Of a DNA stretch of 64,000 nucleotides, positions 19,805 to 30,207 are shown piece by piece (the stretch's first letter is position 1; each line of letters starts with the position of its first letter). The notes under the pieces were generated by a model, which had not been told where the DNA came from, did not search any database, and saw nothing but the letters and a program-made list of their open reading frames with translations. The position numbers were made by a program, and so were the translations under genes. The stretch is from assembly GCA_004346725.1 (NCBI GenBank), contig SMDE01000008.1, forward strand, positions 124,001-188,000, in the 5' to 3' direction. This DNA comes from Phytobacter diazotrophicus (lineage in GTDB: Bacteria > Pseudomonadota > Gammaproteobacteria > Enterobacterales > Enterobacteriaceae).

Positions 19805-20983
19805 TCAGATGTCTTTGACCCGGCTGGTCAGAAAAAGCGTCACCAGCGAAAGCACCGCTATCACCCAGTACACCTTCCCATGGCCGAAGCTTTGTGCCAG
19901 CGCGCCCTGTATCACCCCGGCGAGGATCACCCCCGTAGAGATACTGTTAGTGAACAGCGTCGTTGCGGACCCGGCGCGGCCTGGCATCAGATCCTGAAAC
20001 CATAGCATGCCTATACCGGCAATAATCCCAATAAAGATAGCGTTAAAGAGTTGCAGACCAAGCAGAGCTTCACGGCTATGGAACATGATAAGCCCCACAT
20101 AGAAGACCACGCCCGCCGCCACTGCGCTGACCATCATCCTGCGTTTACCAAAGCGCTTAACGTAGTAACCTGCCAGGATCATTGCCGGGATCTCAAGCCC
20201 CGCGGCCGTTCCCATTAACACGCCCGCCAGACTGTCCGGTAACCCCAGCTCGCTGCTGATCCACAGCGGCATATCAATGATGTACATCGTGTTGCAGGTC
20301 CACATCATCGTCGAGGCGATAAACAACATACGGACGTTCTTATTGCCCCAGCCACTGACTTCTGTAACAGCAATATCCGCAGGCTGTTCAATTCGCTTCA
20401 CAGAGGGCAACCAGAGCGCCACCAATACCAGGCTGATTACGAAGATACCAGCGGCAATCGAGTACATGGCGGTAAAGCCATAGTTGAGTGCCAGCATGAA
20501 GGCCATCGGCGGGCCAATAACCCATGCCACCGAAATTTGTGCACGCATGATCGAGCTGAACATCACCACTTCACGCGCCGAACTGTCTGCGTATTCCCGC
20601 GCCAGCGCGAAAAGCTGCGGCATAGCAGTACTGGCCAGCGACGCCAGCATCACACCACAGGTGATTAAGGTCAGATAATGTCGATTGAAGGCAAACAGAA
20701 GGGCGTTACCCACCGCCATCAGACAGCAAAACATAATCAGTTTTTTGCGATCGCCCTGTTGGTCAGAGCGTTTTGCCAGCCCGAGGCTGACCAGGATCCC
20801 GGCAATGGCGTTAACGGTATAAAACAGTCCAACCCAAAACGGTTGCGCCCCCACCTCGCGACTCAGAAACAGGCTCAGCGTTGGGGCCTGCAAAGCACCA
20901 GCAACACCGATCATAAACGCGACGATCATAAAAGCGATGAAGACCCCATTCAGGCGACGTCCCATCGTGACTAACCAGAGCAT
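19805..20983 (-). CDS. setA: Sugar efflux transporter SetA
   Basis: MFS exporter of glucosides, lactose and related sugars that helps relieve glucose-phosphate stress. 392 residues with the start chosen at 20983 (MLWLVTMGRRLNGV), aligning with the E. coli protein; five further codons are open upstream. Characteristic stretches include GVAGALQAPTLSLFLSREVGAQPFW and GMLWFQDLMPGRAGSATTLFTNS. It lies 27 bases downstream of the SgrS terminator, in the same orientation. In E. coli setA is co-transcribed with SgrS and activated by SgrR. Confidence 0.97.
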   Translation of the reverse strand: MLWLVTMGRRLNGVFIAFMIVAFMIGVAGALQAPTLSLFLSREVGAQPFWVGLFYTVNAIAGILVSLGLAKRSDQQGDRKKLIMFCCLMAVGNALLFAFNRHYLTLITCGVMLASLASTAMPQLFALAREYADSSAREVVMFSSIMRAQISVAWVIGPPMAFMLALNYGFTAMYSIAAGIFVISLVLVALWLPSVKRIEQPADIAVTEVSGWGNKNVRMLFIASTMMWTCNTMYIIDMPLWISSELGLPDSLAGVLMGTAAGLEIPAMILAGYYVKRFGKRRMMVSAVAAGVVFYVGLIMFHSREALLGLQLFNAIFIGIIAGIGMLWFQDLMPGRAGSATTLFTNSISTGVILAGVIQGALAQSFGHGKVYWVIAVLSLVTLFLTSRVKDI

Positions 20984-21010
20984 AAAGATCCCTTGCATGC
21001 GAAAGAAACG

Positions 21011-21256
21011 AAAAAAGCCAGCAGATAATAACTGCTGGCGTGGTGATTAGCACCAATACTCAGTCACACATGATGGACGCGTTTCAGGGTTTCGAGACCG
21101 GGATTGTCACTTCCCACTGCATTAATTCTTCGAGCATTTTCAGCCGCTGATTCGTACTCAAACGAAAGAGCCGGGACGCATTCTGCGTAGCACGAAAATA
21201 CGCTAAGTAAAATTGCTGTGTAGACGATCTCTCCATAACCACCTCCTCGCTTCATC
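21011..21256 (-). ncRNA. sgrS: SgrS, dual-function sugar-stress small RNA
   Basis: Hfq-dependent sRNA of the glucose-phosphate stress response. The 5' end is placed at GATGAAGC (21256), as in E. coli SgrS, and the 3' end at a GCCAGCAG / CTGCTGGC terminator with six T (21039-21011). The ptsG-pairing segment GTGTGACTGAGTATTGGTG (21069-21051) is identical to the E. coli sequence as I recall it. It encodes the peptide SgrT near its 5' end. It is divergent from sgrR, whose product activates it when sugar phosphates accumulate; the 67-bp gap 21257-21323 must carry both promoters. Confidence 0.93.
21084..21236 (-). CDS. sgrT: SgrT, inhibitor of the glucose permease PtsG
   Basis: 50-residue peptide encoded inside SgrS. 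SgrT binds PtsG (EIICB-glucose) and blocks glucose import independently of the RNA's base-pairing function. The reverse-strand translation keeps the family core: QQFYLAYFRAT, then LSTNQRLKMLEELMQW. The E. coli peptide is 43 residues; here both ends are slightly longer. A strong ribosome-binding site GAGGAGG lies 5 bases before the ATG, only about 14 bases from the RNA 5' end. The reading frame stops 15 bases before the ptsG-pairing segment, keeping the two functions separate. Confidence 0.88.
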   Translation of the reverse strand: MERSSTQQFYLAYFRATQNASRLFRLSTNQRLKMLEELMQWEVTIPVSKP

Positions 21257-21323
21257 ACGGAAGATTATTGGCTTAATATAGGGATTAATAAATTGCTGAC
21301 TTTTCATCAGGAGTTCCCCTTTT

Positions 21324-22979
21324 ATGCCATCAGGTCGCCTGCAACAACAGTTCATTCGTCTGTGGCAATGTTGCGACGGGAAATCTCAGGAGACAACGCT
21401 CAATGAGTTGGCCGATCTGCTGAGCTGTTCCCGTCGCCATATGCGGACCCTGCTCAATACCATGCAAGAGCGCGGCTGGCTGACGTGGGAGGCTGAAGCC
21501 GGTCGCGGCAAGCGTTCGCGCCTGACTTTTCTTTATACCGGCCTCGCTTTACAGCAACAGCGGGCAGAGGATTTGCTGGAGCAGGATCGTATCGAGCAAC
21601 TGGTTCAACTGGTGGGTGATAAGAGCGCCGTCCGCCAGATGCTAATCTCGCATTTGGGCCGCAGCTTCCGCCAGGGGCGGCATATTCTGCGGGTTTTGTA
21701 CTACCGTCCGCTGCGTAACCTGCTGCCAGGCACCGCCCTGCGGCGCTCTGAAACCCACATGGCGCGGCAAATTTTTAGCGCTCTGACTCGCATAAATGAG
21801 GAAAATGGGGAACTGGAAGCCGATATCGCGCATCACTGGAAAGCGATCACGCCACTCCACTGGCGTTTTTATTTGCGCCCCGGCATCCATTTTCACCATG
21901 GCCGTGAACTCGAAATGCGCGATGTTATTGCGTCCCTCGAACGGGTTTGCACGCTGCCGCTCTACTCGCATATCACCCAGGTTATCTCCCCGACGCCCTG
22001 GACGCTGGATATTCATCTTTCACAACCGGACAACTGGCTGCCCTGGCTGATGGGGCATGTACCCGCCATGATCCTGCCGCAGGAGTGGAACTCGATGGCC
22101 AACTTCGCCAGCCATCCGGTCGGCACCGGGCCTTACGCTGTCACCCGCAATAACAATAACCAACTGAAAATCCATGCGTTTGATGATTACTTCGGGTATC
22201 GCGCGCTTATTGATGAAGTCAATGTCTGGGTACTGCCGGAAATTGGTGATGAACCGAACGGCGGCCTGACTATCGACGGGCCAACCGACGGTGAAAAAGC
22301 GGTCGAAAGCCGCCTTGAAGAGGGCTGTTATTATTTGCTCTTCGACGGACGCTCGCACCGGGGAGCAAACCAGGGGGTTCGCGACTGGATAAGCCAGGTG
22401 CTCTCCCCTACCCGGCTGCTCTATCACGCCGAAGAACATTATCAGCAGTATTGGTTCCCGGCGTACGGACTGCTGCCGCGCTGGCACCATGCGCGACCAG
22501 CCAGTGGTGAAAAACCGGCGGGGCTGGAATCGCTCACGCTGACCTTCTACCGCGATCACAACGAGCATAAAGCCATTGCCAACACCATGAGCAAGCTACT
22601 GGCGCAACATGATGTACGCCTGGAGATACAAGAGGTGGATTATGAAGAGTGGCACCGTGGCGATATCGTCAGTGATATCTGGCTTAATAGCGCCAACTTC
22701 ACGCTGCCGCTCGATTTTTCTCTCTTCACGCATTTGTATGAAGTTCCGCTGATTCAACACTGCGTTCCGCTGGACTGGCAGGCCGATGCTGAGCGTTGGC
22801 GCGCCGGGAAAATGAATCTGGCCGTCTGGTGCCAGCAGTTACTGGAAAGCAAAGCCATGGTACCGCTGATTCACCACTGGCTGCGGATTCAGGGCCAGCG
22901 CAGTATGCGCGGTCTGCGTATGAACACCCTTGGCTGGTTTGACTTTAAATCCGCATGGTTCGCTCCGCCGGACCCGTAA
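21324..22979 (+). CDS. sgrR: Transcriptional regulator SgrR
   Basis: Activator of sgrS and setA under sugar-phosphate stress. 551 residues, as in E. coli. The N-terminal winged-helix domain ([28 protein letters not shown], about residues 25-52) precedes a large solute-binding-protein-like domain (SBP_bac_5; [27 protein letters not shown]) thought to sense a small molecule. It is divergent from sgrS. It is also upstream of thiB in the same direction, separated from it by a TPP riboswitch. Confidence 0.97.
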   Translation: MPSGRLQQQFIRLWQCCDGKSQETTLNELADLLSCSRRHMRTLLNTMQERGWLTWEAEAGRGKRSRLTFLYTGLALQQQRAEDLLEQDRIEQLVQLVGDKSAVRQMLISHLGRSFRQGRHILRVLYYRPLRNLLPGTALRRSETHMARQIFSALTRINEENGELEADIAHHWKAITPLHWRFYLRPGIHFHHGRELEMRDVIASLERVCTLPLYSHITQVISPTPWTLDIHLSQPDNWLPWLMGHVPAMILPQEWNSMANFASHPVGTGPYAVTRNNNNQLKIHAFDDYFGYRALIDEVNVWVLPEIGDEPNGGLTIDGPTDGEKAVESRLEEGCYYLLFDGRSHRGANQGVRDWISQVLSPTRLLYHAEEHYQQYWFPAYGLLPRWHHARPASGEKPAGLESLTLTFYRDHNEHKAIANTMSKLLAQHDVRLEIQEVDYEEWHRGDIVSDIWLNSANFTLPLDFSLFTHLYEVPLIQHCVPLDWQADAERWRAGKMNLAVWCQQLLESKAMVPLIHHWLRIQGQRSMRGLRMNTLGWFDFKSAWFAPPDP

Positions 22980-23059
22980 CCACTGAGATTCCGGCTCTTC
23001 CTGCTGAATGATGAAGGGGCGCTTTCAGAAAACTTACAAAATCATTACAATGGCGCGGT

Positions 23060-23150
23060 GCTCAACGGGGTGCTGCGCCAAAAGCGTGTGCTGAGAAAAT
23101 ACCCGTCGAACCTGATCCGGATAACGCCGGCGAAGGGATTTGAGGCTATC
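23060..23150 (+). promoter_or_regulatory. TPP riboswitch (THI element) controlling thiBPQ
   Basis: The conserved THI-box segments are present in order: ACGGGGTGC near 23065, GCTGAGAAAATACCC near 23090-23104, GAACCTGATCCGGATAACGCC near 23108-23127, and GCGAAGGGATTTGAGGC to 23145. It lies between sgrR and the thiB start. In enterobacteria it represses thiamine uptake genes when thiamine pyrophosphate is abundant. Confidence 0.93.
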
Positions 23151-23188
23151 GCTTAAATCCTCTTTGCCACCCATTTTTGAGGTGCAAA

Positions 23189-24172
23189 GTGCTTAAAAAA
23201 GTTCTGCCATTCCTGCTGCTTGCCGCAGCGCCTGCTTTCGCGAAACCGACCCTGACCGTTTACACCTACGACTCCTTCTCTGCGGAATGGGGACCGGGGC
23301 CTGCGGTAAAAAAAGCCTTCGAAGCCGACTGCAACTGCGAACTGAAATTTGTCGCGCTGGAAGATGGCGTATCGCTGCTTAACCGCCTGCGCATGGAGGG
23401 TAAAAACAGCAAAGCGGACGTGGTGCTGGGGCTGGATAACAATTTGCTTGAAGCCGCCACGCAGACCAAACTGTTCGCCAAAAGCGGTATTTCACCCGAC
23501 GCCGTTACCGTGCCTGGCGGCTGGAAAAACGACACCTTCGTTCCCTTCGATTATGGCTGGTTCGCGTTCGTTTATGACAAAAATAAACTGCAAAACCCGC
23601 CAAAGAGCCTGAAAGAACTGGTAGAAAGCTCGCAGAAATGGCGTGTGATTTATGAAGATCCGCGTACCAGCACACCAGGTCTCGGCCTGCTGCTGTGGAT
23701 GCAGAAAGTGTACGGCGATAAAGCCCCGGAAGCCTGGCAAAAACTGGCGGCCAAAACCGTGACGGTCACCAAAGGCTGGAGCGAAGCGTACGGTCTGTTC
23801 CTGAAAGGGGAAGGCGACCTGGTGCTGAGCTATACCACCTCTCCGGCCTATCACATCATTGAAGAGAAGAAAGACAACTACGCAGCCGCAGCATTTACCG
23901 AAGGCCACTATCTGCAAGTTGAAGTCGCAGCCCGAACCGCCGCCAGCAAGCAGCCGGAACTGGCAGAGAAGTTCCTGAAATTTATGGTCTCTCCTGCATT
24001 CCAGAATGCCATCCCGACCGGCAACTGGATGTACCCGGTCAGCAATGCCTCGCTGCCCGCCGCATTCGATACATTGGTGAAGCCGCAAACCTCGCTGGAA
24101 TATACCCCGCAAGACGTCGCAACCCAGCGCGGCGAATGGATTAACGCATGGCAACGCGCCGTCAGCCGCTAA
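23189..24172 (+). CDS. thiB: Thiamine / TPP periplasmic binding protein
   Basis: Periplasmic solute-binding component of the thiamine, TMP and TPP ABC importer. 327 residues with a GTG start at 23189. The E. coli gene also starts with GTG at the same point, and GAGG lies upstream. The signal peptide LKKVLPFLLLAAAPAFA is followed by mature KPTLTVYTYDSF. Conserved features are WGPGPAVKKAFEADCNCEL and VTKGWSEAYGLFLKGEGDLVLSYTTSPAYH. A longer TTG-initiated frame is open but overlaps the ribosome-binding site. It overlaps thiP by 25 bases and is controlled by the upstream riboswitch. Confidence 0.97.
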   Translation: MLKKVLPFLLLAAAPAFAKPTLTVYTYDSFSAEWGPGPAVKKAFEADCNCELKFVALEDGVSLLNRLRMEGKNSKADVVLGLDNNLLEAATQTKLFAKSGISPDAVTVPGGWKNDTFVPFDYGWFAFVYDKNKLQNPPKSLKELVESSQKWRVIYEDPRTSTPGLGLLLWMQKVYGDKAPEAWQKLAAKTVTVTKGWSEAYGLFLKGEGDLVLSYTTSPAYHIIEEKKDNYAAAAFTEGHYLQVEVAARTAASKQPELAEKFLKFMVSPAFQNAIPTGNWMYPVSNASLPAAFDTLVKPQTSLEYTPQDVATQRGEWINAWQRAVSR

Positions 24173-25758
24173 CCTTCGGCTGGCTGGTTCCCGGACTGGC
24201 CGCCGCCGCCCTGATGGTGGCGGTGGCCTTCTCCGCGTTTCTCGCGCTCTGGCAAAACGCTCCCGCGGCCGATCTGGCGGCACTCCTGCACGATAGTTAT
24301 CTGTGGCACGTGGTGCGTTTCTCTTTCTGGCAGGCCTTTCTGTCGGCGCTGCTCTCCGTCGCACCGGCTATCTTTCTCGCCCGCGCGTTCTATCGGCGAC
24401 GCTTCCCTGGCCGTCTTGCCCTGCTGCGTCTGTGCGCCATGACGCTGATCCTCCCGGTGCTGGTTGGGGTATTTGGTATTCTGAGTGTTTATGGCCGCCA
24501 GGGCTGGCTTGCCTCGGCGTTTCGCGCAGCAGGTCTGGAGTGGACATTTTCACCGTACGGATTGCCCGGCATTCTGCTGGCGCACGTCTTTTTTAACCTG
24601 CCGATGGCGGCCCGTCTGCTGCTCCAGACGCTGGAGCAGATCCCCGGCGAGCAGCGACAACTGGCCGCGCAGTTGGGTATGCGCGGCTGGTCTTTCTTCC
24701 GCTATGTCGAGTGGCCCTGGCTACGCCGCCAGATCCCGCCTGTCGCCGCCCTGATTTTCATGCTCTGCTTTGCAAGCTTTGCCACTGTGCTGTCGCTGGG
24801 CGGCGGCCCGCAAGCAACGACGATTGAACTGGCTATCTATCAGGCGTTGAGTTACGACTTCGACCCAGGCCGAGCAGCGCTGCTGGCGTTAATTCAGATG
24901 ATCTGCTGCCTGGGGCTGGTTCTGCTTAGCCAGCGCCTTAGCAAAGCCATTTCCGTGGGCAGCCATCAGATTCAGGGCTGGCGCAACCCGGAAGATCGCT
25001 TTTTCAGCCGTATCGCCGACTACACGCTCATCGCACTGGCGCTTCTTCTTCTGTTGCCCCCCCTGCTGGCGGTCATTATCGATGGCCTGAACCTCAGCCT
25101 TCTTCATGTGCTTGCTCAGCCCGTGCTCTGGCAGGCAATCTGGACCTCTGTGCGCATTGCCCTGGGAGCGGGGTTGCTGTGTGTCACGTTAACCATGATG
25201 CTGCTCTGGAGCAGCCGTGAGCTACGCGCCCGCCAGCATCAACTGGCCGGACAAGCGCTGGAGATGAGCGGCATGCTGATTCTGGCAATGCCTGGTATTG
25301 TGCTGGCGACCGGCTTTTTCCTGCTGCTCAATAACAGCATCGGCCTGCCCTCGTCCGCCGATGGCATCGTGATTTTCACCAATGCGTTGATGGCTATTCC
25401 CTATGCCCTGAAAGTACTGGAGAACCCCATGCGGGATGTGACGGCACGCTACAGCCTGCTCTGTCAGTCTCTGGGGATTGAAGGTTTCAACCGGTTAAAG
25501 GTCATCGAACTGCGTGCCCTTAGAGCACCGCTGGCGCAGGCGCTGGCCTTTGCCTGCGTGTTGTCGATTGGTGATTTTGGCGTTGTGGCGTTGTTTGGCA
25601 ATGACGATTTCCGTACGTTGCCCTTCTATCTTTATCAGCAAATTGGCGCCTATCGCACGCAGGATGGTGCGGTTACCGCGCTGATTTTGCTGCTACTGTG
25701 CTTTTTACTGTTCACCCTTATCGAAAAACTTCCGGGCCGCCATGCTAAAACTGACTGA
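24148..25758 (+). CDS. thiP: Thiamine ABC transporter permease
   Basis: Fused two-domain inner-membrane permease of the thiamine importer. 536 residues, equal to E. coli ThiP. Each half carries a binding-protein-dependent transport EAA-type loop: [28 protein letters not shown] in the first and [28 protein letters not shown] in the second. Several hydrophobic segments surround them. Its start lies inside thiB and its end overlaps thiQ by 17 bases, so the three genes are translationally coupled. Confidence 0.97.
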   Translation: MATRRQPLTFGWLVPGLAAAALMVAVAFSAFLALWQNAPAADLAALLHDSYLWHVVRFSFWQAFLSALLSVAPAIFLARAFYRRRFPGRLALLRLCAMTLILPVLVGVFGILSVYGRQGWLASAFRAAGLEWTFSPYGLPGILLAHVFFNLPMAARLLLQTLEQIPGEQRQLAAQLGMRGWSFFRYVEWPWLRRQIPPVAALIFMLCFASFATVLSLGGGPQATTIELAIYQALSYDFDPGRAALLALIQMICCLGLVLLSQRLSKAISVGSHQIQGWRNPEDRFFSRIADYTLIALALLLLLPPLLAVIIDGLNLSLLHVLAQPVLWQAIWTSVRIALGAGLLCVTLTMMLLWSSRELRARQHQLAGQALEMSGMLILAMPGIVLATGFFLLLNNSIGLPSSADGIVIFTNALMAIPYALKVLENPMRDVTARYSLLCQSLGIEGFNRLKVIELRALRAPLAQALAFACVLSIGDFGVVALFGNDDFRTLPFYLYQQIGAYRTQDGAVTALILLLLCFLLFTLIEKLPGRHAKTD

Positions 25759-26437
25759 TGTAACCTGGCTGTATAAGCATTTACCCATGCGTTTTACGCT
25801 GTCGATCCAACAGGGCGAACAGGTCGCCGTACTTGGGCCTAGTGGGGCCGGGAAAAGTACGCTGCTCAATTTAATCGCCGGTTTTCTCTCCCCGGCCAGC
25901 GGCGTCATTATGATTGAGAATAGCGATCATACGCGCACGCCACCTTCGCGGCGCCCGGTGTCGATGCTATTTCAGGAGAACAACCTCTTTACCCATCTCA
26001 CGGTGCGGCAAAATATTGGTCTGGGGCTGAACCCTGGCCTAAAACTGTCTTCTGCGCAAAATACAAAACTTGAGGCCATTGCCAGCACTATGGGGCTGGA
26101 TACGTTGCTTGGCCGCATGCCGGATCAGCTTTCTGGCGGCCAGCGGCAGCGTGTGGCACTGGCCCGTTGTCTGGTGCGTGAACAACCCGTGCTCTTGCTG
26201 GATGAACCCTTCTCCGCGCTCGATCCGGCCCTGCGCCAGGAGATGCTTGCACTGGTAAAAGAGGTTTGTCATCGCCAGCAGTTAACGCTGTTGATGGTGT
26301 CGCACAATGTGGAAGATGCCGCCCGTATCGCGTCGCGCGCGTTGGTGATTGCCGATGGTCGTATCGCCTGGGACGGGCAAACAGACGAACTGCTCAGCGG
26401 CAACGCGCCTGTCTCCTCGCTGCTTGGGATCAGGTAA
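25742..26437 (+). CDS. thiQ: Thiamine ABC transporter ATP-binding protein
   Basis: ATPase of the ThiBPQ importer, 231 residues. Walker [10 protein letters not shown] (about 32-40), Q-loop in [10 protein letters not shown], signature [16 protein letters not shown], Walker [13 protein letters not shown] and the H-loop in VSHNVEDA are all intact. It ends convergently with yabI, overlapping it by 8 bases. Confidence 0.97.
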   Translation: MLKLTDVTWLYKHLPMRFTLSIQQGEQVAVLGPSGAGKSTLLNLIAGFLSPASGVIMIENSDHTRTPPSRRPVSMLFQENNLFTHLTVRQNIGLGLNPGLKLSSAQNTKLEAIASTMGLDTLLGRMPDQLSGGQRQRVALARCLVREQPVLLLDEPFSALDPALRQEMLALVKEVCHRQQLTLLMVSHNVEDAARIASRALVIADGRIAWDGQTDELLSGNAPVSSLLGIR

Positions 26438-27194
26438 CCACTTTTTGCAAAATAGACAGGTAGATGGGCATTAAAGGGTGGCGAACCAGAATTGTTACCG
26501 CAAACACGGCCCCCACCGTCAGCAGCGGCGCCAGCCAGAACAATCGGCGACGCGGCAGATATACCGTTAAACGATCCAGTCCGGCTTTACCACTACGCCA
26601 CAGGCGCCAGCACATCCAGAACGCCAGCCAGAGCAGCACCGCTGCCAGCAGCAGCAGCCATTTAAAGTTACCGCTCTGCTCCCCCGCCGGGATATCAATC
26701 GCCGCTCCCGCCAGAATGCCAGGCAAGAAATAGAAAGGCGGCCACAGCAGGCAACCAAGGATGTTCGGCGGGATAAACTTCGTGACCGGCAGATCAAGCA
26801 TGCCCGCGACCATCGGCACAACCGGACGCGTCGGCCCCACAAACCGCCCCACCAGAATGGTGAACATACTGTGCTGATGCAGCGCATGCTCGGTTTTATT
26901 CAGCAGCGCTTTGTTCTTGCGAATGAATGACCAGCGGTGCAGCGGTTTTTTGAAACGCCAGCCGAGCCAGAATGAGATCCAGTCCCCCAGCAGACATCCC
27001 ACAATCCCCGCCATCCAGGCGTGCCAGAAATTCACTTCACCGCTGCCAATCAGCGCCCCGAGTGCCGCCATCATCACGGTGCCGGGTAGAATAAGCCCCA
27101 CCAGCGCCAGCGACTCCAGAAAAGCCACGAGCGCAATCGCAATCAGCGTATAGGCCGTAGATTGGGTAACAAAGTGTTCCAGCAGTGCTTGCAT
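26430..27194 (-). CDS. yabI: DedA-family inner membrane protein YabI
   Basis: DedA/SNARE-associated membrane protein; the family acts in lipid translocation and envelope homeostasis. 254 residues from the start at 27194 ([12 protein letters not shown]), matching E. coli YabI; five further codons are open upstream. Family hallmarks are visible: [34 protein letters not shown], and the F/Y-x-R-F-x-GPTRP motif [18 protein letters not shown]. Four or five hydrophobic segments. It is convergent with thiQ and lies in the same direction as araC, 127 bases downstream of it. Confidence 0.95.
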   Translation of the reverse strand: MQALLEHFVTQSTAYTLIAIALVAFLESLALVGLILPGTVMMAALGALIGSGEVNFWHAWMAGIVGCLLGDWISFWLGWRFKKPLHRWSFIRKNKALLNKTEHALHQHSMFTILVGRFVGPTRPVVPMVAGMLDLPVTKFIPPNILGCLLWPPFYFLPGILAGAAIDIPAGEQSGNFKWLLLLAAVLLWLAFWMCWRLWRSGKAGLDRLTVYLPRRRLFWLAPLLTVGAVFAVTILVRHPLMPIYLSILQKVVT

Positions 27195-27321
27195 ATGTTT
27201 TCCGGTCAAAAAATGAAGCTGGAATTCTCCAGGCGCATACCCTGAGGGTCAAGCTTCAATTATCTGAATATTTTGCCGGTTATGACAGGTTGCCGGGCCA
27301 CTCCTTGCCTATCTTTACGCT

Positions 27322-28167
27322 CTATTCACATCCTGCACGAAATTCACTGGGGCTGGCGCCGGTACATTTTTTAAAAACGCGTGAGAAATAGAGCTGATCT
27401 TCAAAGCCGACATTACGCCCCACGCTGGCGATTGGCATACGCGTAGTGCTCAACAGCAGCTTCGCCTGACTGATACGCTGATCCTCGCGCCAGCTCAGCA
27501 CGCTTACCCCCAATTGCTGACGGAACAGGTGCGAGAGACGGGACGGCGACAGACACACATGCTGCGCGACGCTGGCGATATCAAAATGGTTGTCCGCCAG
27601 ATGATCGCTGATGTACTGGCAGGCGTCGCGAACGCGGTTATCGAGCGGCGGATGCAGTGATTCATTGATGGCATCCATACGGCGCAATAACAGTTGTTCG
27701 AGCAGATTTATCGCCAGCAATTCTGCGTAACGCCCTCCGCTCTGCCCGGCATCGATAATCTGCCCAAAGAGCTCGCTAAACTGCGCCAGCCAGGGCTCTT
27801 CCGGGCGAAAGAAACCAGTCTGCGCGAAAATGGTCGGCCAGCTTAGCCACTCATGCCAGTAGGCGCGCGGACGGAAGTAGACCCACTGGTGATACCACTC
27901 TTTGGCATCCGGGTGGCGGCCATAGTGATGAATTTCTCCCGGCGGGAACAAAATCATGTCGCCGGGGCGGCAAACGTACTGTTTCCCGTGGTTATTAATG
28001 ACCCCCTCACCGCGAATGGTGAAATTGAGAATGTACCCCTTCATTCCCAGCGGACGATCGATAAAGAAATCGAGATAGCCCTCGGACTCGATAGGGGTCA
28101 ACCCCGCCACCAGATGGGCGTTAAACGAGTAACCAGGCAACAGAGGATCATTTTGTGACTCAGCCAT
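27322..28167 (-). CDS. araC: Arabinose operon regulator AraC
   Basis: Arabinose-responsive activator and repressor of araBAD and of itself. 281 residues. The N-terminal cupin-like arabinose-binding and dimerisation domain ([17 protein letters not shown] to about 170) is followed by two helix-turn-helix units ([33 protein letters not shown] and [34 protein letters not shown]). It ends at EFRAGCE and lacks the 11-residue tail of E. coli AraC (292), as in Salmonella. The start [15 protein letters not shown] at 28167 aligns with E. coli; an open extension of 20 codons covers the AraO2 region and is unlikely to be translated. Confidence 0.97.
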   Translation of the reverse strand: MAESQNDPLLPGYSFNAHLVAGLTPIESEGYLDFFIDRPLGMKGYILNFTIRGEGVINNHGKQYVCRPGDMILFPPGEIHHYGRHPDAKEWYHQWVYFRPRAYWHEWLSWPTIFAQTGFFRPEEPWLAQFSELFGQIIDAGQSGGRYAELLAINLLEQLLLRRMDAINESLHPPLDNRVRDACQYISDHLADNHFDIASVAQHVCLSPSRLSHLFRQQLGVSVLSWREDQRISQAKLLLSTTRMPIASVGRNVGFEDQLYFSRVFKKCTGASPSEFRAGCE

Positions 28168-28198
28168 AAACTCGATACTCCGGGCATCATGAAGGAAA

Positions 28199-28468
28199 CC
28201 AATTGTCCATATTGATACGCTTTTCATTAATCAGGCGTTTTGACCAGGCACAAGGAAAACGCCGCCACTTTTAACCCCGCCAGATAAAAGCAATTACGCC
28301 ATTTTTATGACGCAAAGGGGACAAAAAGGGTCAACCAAAGTGTCTATAAAGGCGATTAAAATGTCCACATAGAATTTTTGCACACGGTCACACTTTGCAC
28401 TCCCATAGCATTTTCGTCCATAAGATTAGCGAATCCTGCCTGACGCTTTTTCCCGCCGATCACTATGT
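28199..28468 (+). promoter_or_regulatory. araC-araBAD control region: O2, O1, CRP, I1, I2 and Pbad
   Basis: Ordered sites match E. coli. AraO2-like sequence CAATTGTCCATATTGATA near 28199-28216. AraO1 at about 28338-28370. CRP site at 28377-28392, ending in TCACA. AraI1 TAGCATTTTCGTCCATA at 28406-28422. AraI2 TAGCGAATCCTGCCTGA at 28427-28443, 21 bp from I1. -35 CTGACG (28440-28445) overlaps I2, and -10 CTATGT is at 28463-28468. The O2-I1 spacing supports the DNA-looping repression model. It fills the 335-base gap between the divergent genes. Confidence 0.85.
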
Positions 28469-28502
28469 TTCTCCATAAGGTTATTCTTCATGGAGCAACA
28501 CG

Positions 28503-30197
28503 ATGGCAATCACAATTGGCCTCGATTTTGGCAGCGACTCCGTTCGCGCACTGGCGGTGGACTGTACCTCTGGGGCAGAAATCGCCACCAGCGTGGAGTG
28601 GTACCCTCGCTGGCAAGAAGGGCGTTACTGCGACGCGGCACATAATCAATTTCGCCACCATCCCCGGGACTATATCGAGTCGATGGAAATGGCGCTTAAA
28701 AGCGTGCTGGCAGAACTGACGCCTGAACAGCGTGCCCAGGTCAGAGGCATTGGCGTGGACAGCACCGGTTCAACGCCTGCTCCTGTCGACGCAGAAGGCC
28801 GGGTTCTGGCACTGCGTCCGGAATTTGCAGACAACCCCAATGCGATGTTTGTGTTGTGGAAAGATCATACGGCGGTCGAAGAAGCCGAAGCGATCACCGC
28901 CCTGTGCCACGCAACGGGTAAAGTCGACTATTCACGCTACATCGGCGGGATTTATTCCAGCGAATGGTTCTGGGCAAAAATCCTGCACGTGACCCGTGCC
29001 GACAGCAATGTCGCCCAGGCTGCCGCATCGTGGATTGAACTGTGCGACTGGGTGCCTGCCCTGCTCTCCGGCACCACCCGTCCGCAGGATATCCGCCGTG
29101 GTCGCTGCAGCGCCGGGCATAAATCCCTGTGGCATGAAAGCTGGGGTGGTTTACCCCCCGCCAGCTTCTTCGATGAACTGGATCCAATCCTCAACAAACA
29201 CCTGCCCTGCCCGCTCTTTACCGACACTTATACCGCCGATATCCCGGTTGGCACGCTGACGGCGGAATGGGCGCAACGCCTTGGCTTACCGGAAACGGTG
29301 GTTATTTCCGGCGGCGCGTTCGACTGCCATATGGGGGCAGTAGGCGCAGGCGCACAGCCCAACACGCTGGTCAAAGTCATTGGTACGTCGACTTGCGACA
29401 TTCTTATCGCTGATAAGCCGAGCGTCGGCGACCGTGCCGTGAAAGGCATCTGTGGTCAGGTGGATGGCAGCGTGGTACCCGATTTTATTGGTCTGGAAGC
29501 AGGTCAATCGGCATTCGGCGATATCTACGCCTGGTTTGGCCGCATTCTCGGCTGGCCGCTGGAGCAACTGGCGCTGCAACATCCTGAACTGAAGACGCAA
29601 ATTAAAGCCAGCCAGAAACAACTGCTGCCAGCCCTGACAGAGGCCTGGGCGCAAAACCCATCGCTGGAACACCTGCCGGTTGTCCTCGACTGGTTCAACG
29701 GCCGCCGTACGCCGAACGCGAACCAGCGCCTGAAAGGGGTGATCACCGACCTGAATCTTGCAACCGATGCCCCGGCGCTCTTTGGCGGGCTGATTGCCGC
29801 TACTGCCTTTGGCGCACGCGCCATTATGGAATGTTTCACCGAGCAAGGTATCGCGGTGGACAACGTCATGGCGCTGGGGGGTATCGCCCGTAAAAACCGC
29901 GTCATCATGCAGGCCTGCTGCGATGTGCTTAATCGCCCGCTGCAAATTGTCGCCTCGGATCAGTGCTGTGCACTCGGTGCGGCTATTTTTGCCGCCGTCG
30001 CCGCAGGGGTTCACACCGATATTCCTGCTGCACAGCAGCAAATGGCCAGCCAGATCGAAAACACGCTGCAACCCGCACCTGCGCAGGCTCAACGCTTTGA
30101 ACAACTCTACCGCCGCTACCAGCAATGGGCGAAAAGCGCCGAGCTTCACTATCTCCCTGTAGCTGCGCCAGCAACGCAGGCAGCGCTCACTCACTAA
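28503..30197 (+). CDS. araB: Ribulokinase
   Basis: ATP-dependent phosphorylation of L-ribulose to L-ribulose 5-phosphate. 564 residues, FGGY carbohydrate kinase family. The N-terminal phosphate-binding [15 protein letters not shown] is at about 6-20, [12 protein letters not shown] lies near 90, [13 protein letters not shown] starts the second domain, and the C-terminal [22 protein letters not shown] motif is intact. First gene of araBAD; araA follows by 10 bases. Confidence 0.97.
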   Translation: MAITIGLDFGSDSVRALAVDCTSGAEIATSVEWYPRWQEGRYCDAAHNQFRHHPRDYIESMEMALKSVLAELTPEQRAQVRGIGVDSTGSTPAPVDAEGRVLALRPEFADNPNAMFVLWKDHTAVEEAEAITALCHATGKVDYSRYIGGIYSSEWFWAKILHVTRADSNVAQAAASWIELCDWVPALLSGTTRPQDIRRGRCSAGHKSLWHESWGGLPPASFFDELDPILNKHLPCPLFTDTYTADIPVGTLTAEWAQRLGLPETVVISGGAFDCHMGAVGAGAQPNTLVKVIGTSTCDILIADKPSVGDRAVKGICGQVDGSVVPDFIGLEAGQSAFGDIYAWFGRILGWPLEQLALQHPELKTQIKASQKQLLPALTEAWAQNPSLEHLPVVLDWFNGRRTPNANQRLKGVITDLNLATDAPALFGGLIAATAFGARAIMECFTEQGIAVDNVMALGGIARKNRVIMQACCDVLNRPLQIVASDQCCALGAAIFAAVAAGVHTDIPAAQQQMASQIENTLQPAPAQAQRFEQLYRRYQQWAKSAELHYLPVAAPATQAALTH

Positions 30198-30207
30198 GGA
30201 CACAATA

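Noticed and set aside
21064-21258. 64-codon minus-strand frame covering SgrS
   Set aside because: It is in a different frame from SgrT, which carries the recognised family core, and its own sequence matches nothing known.
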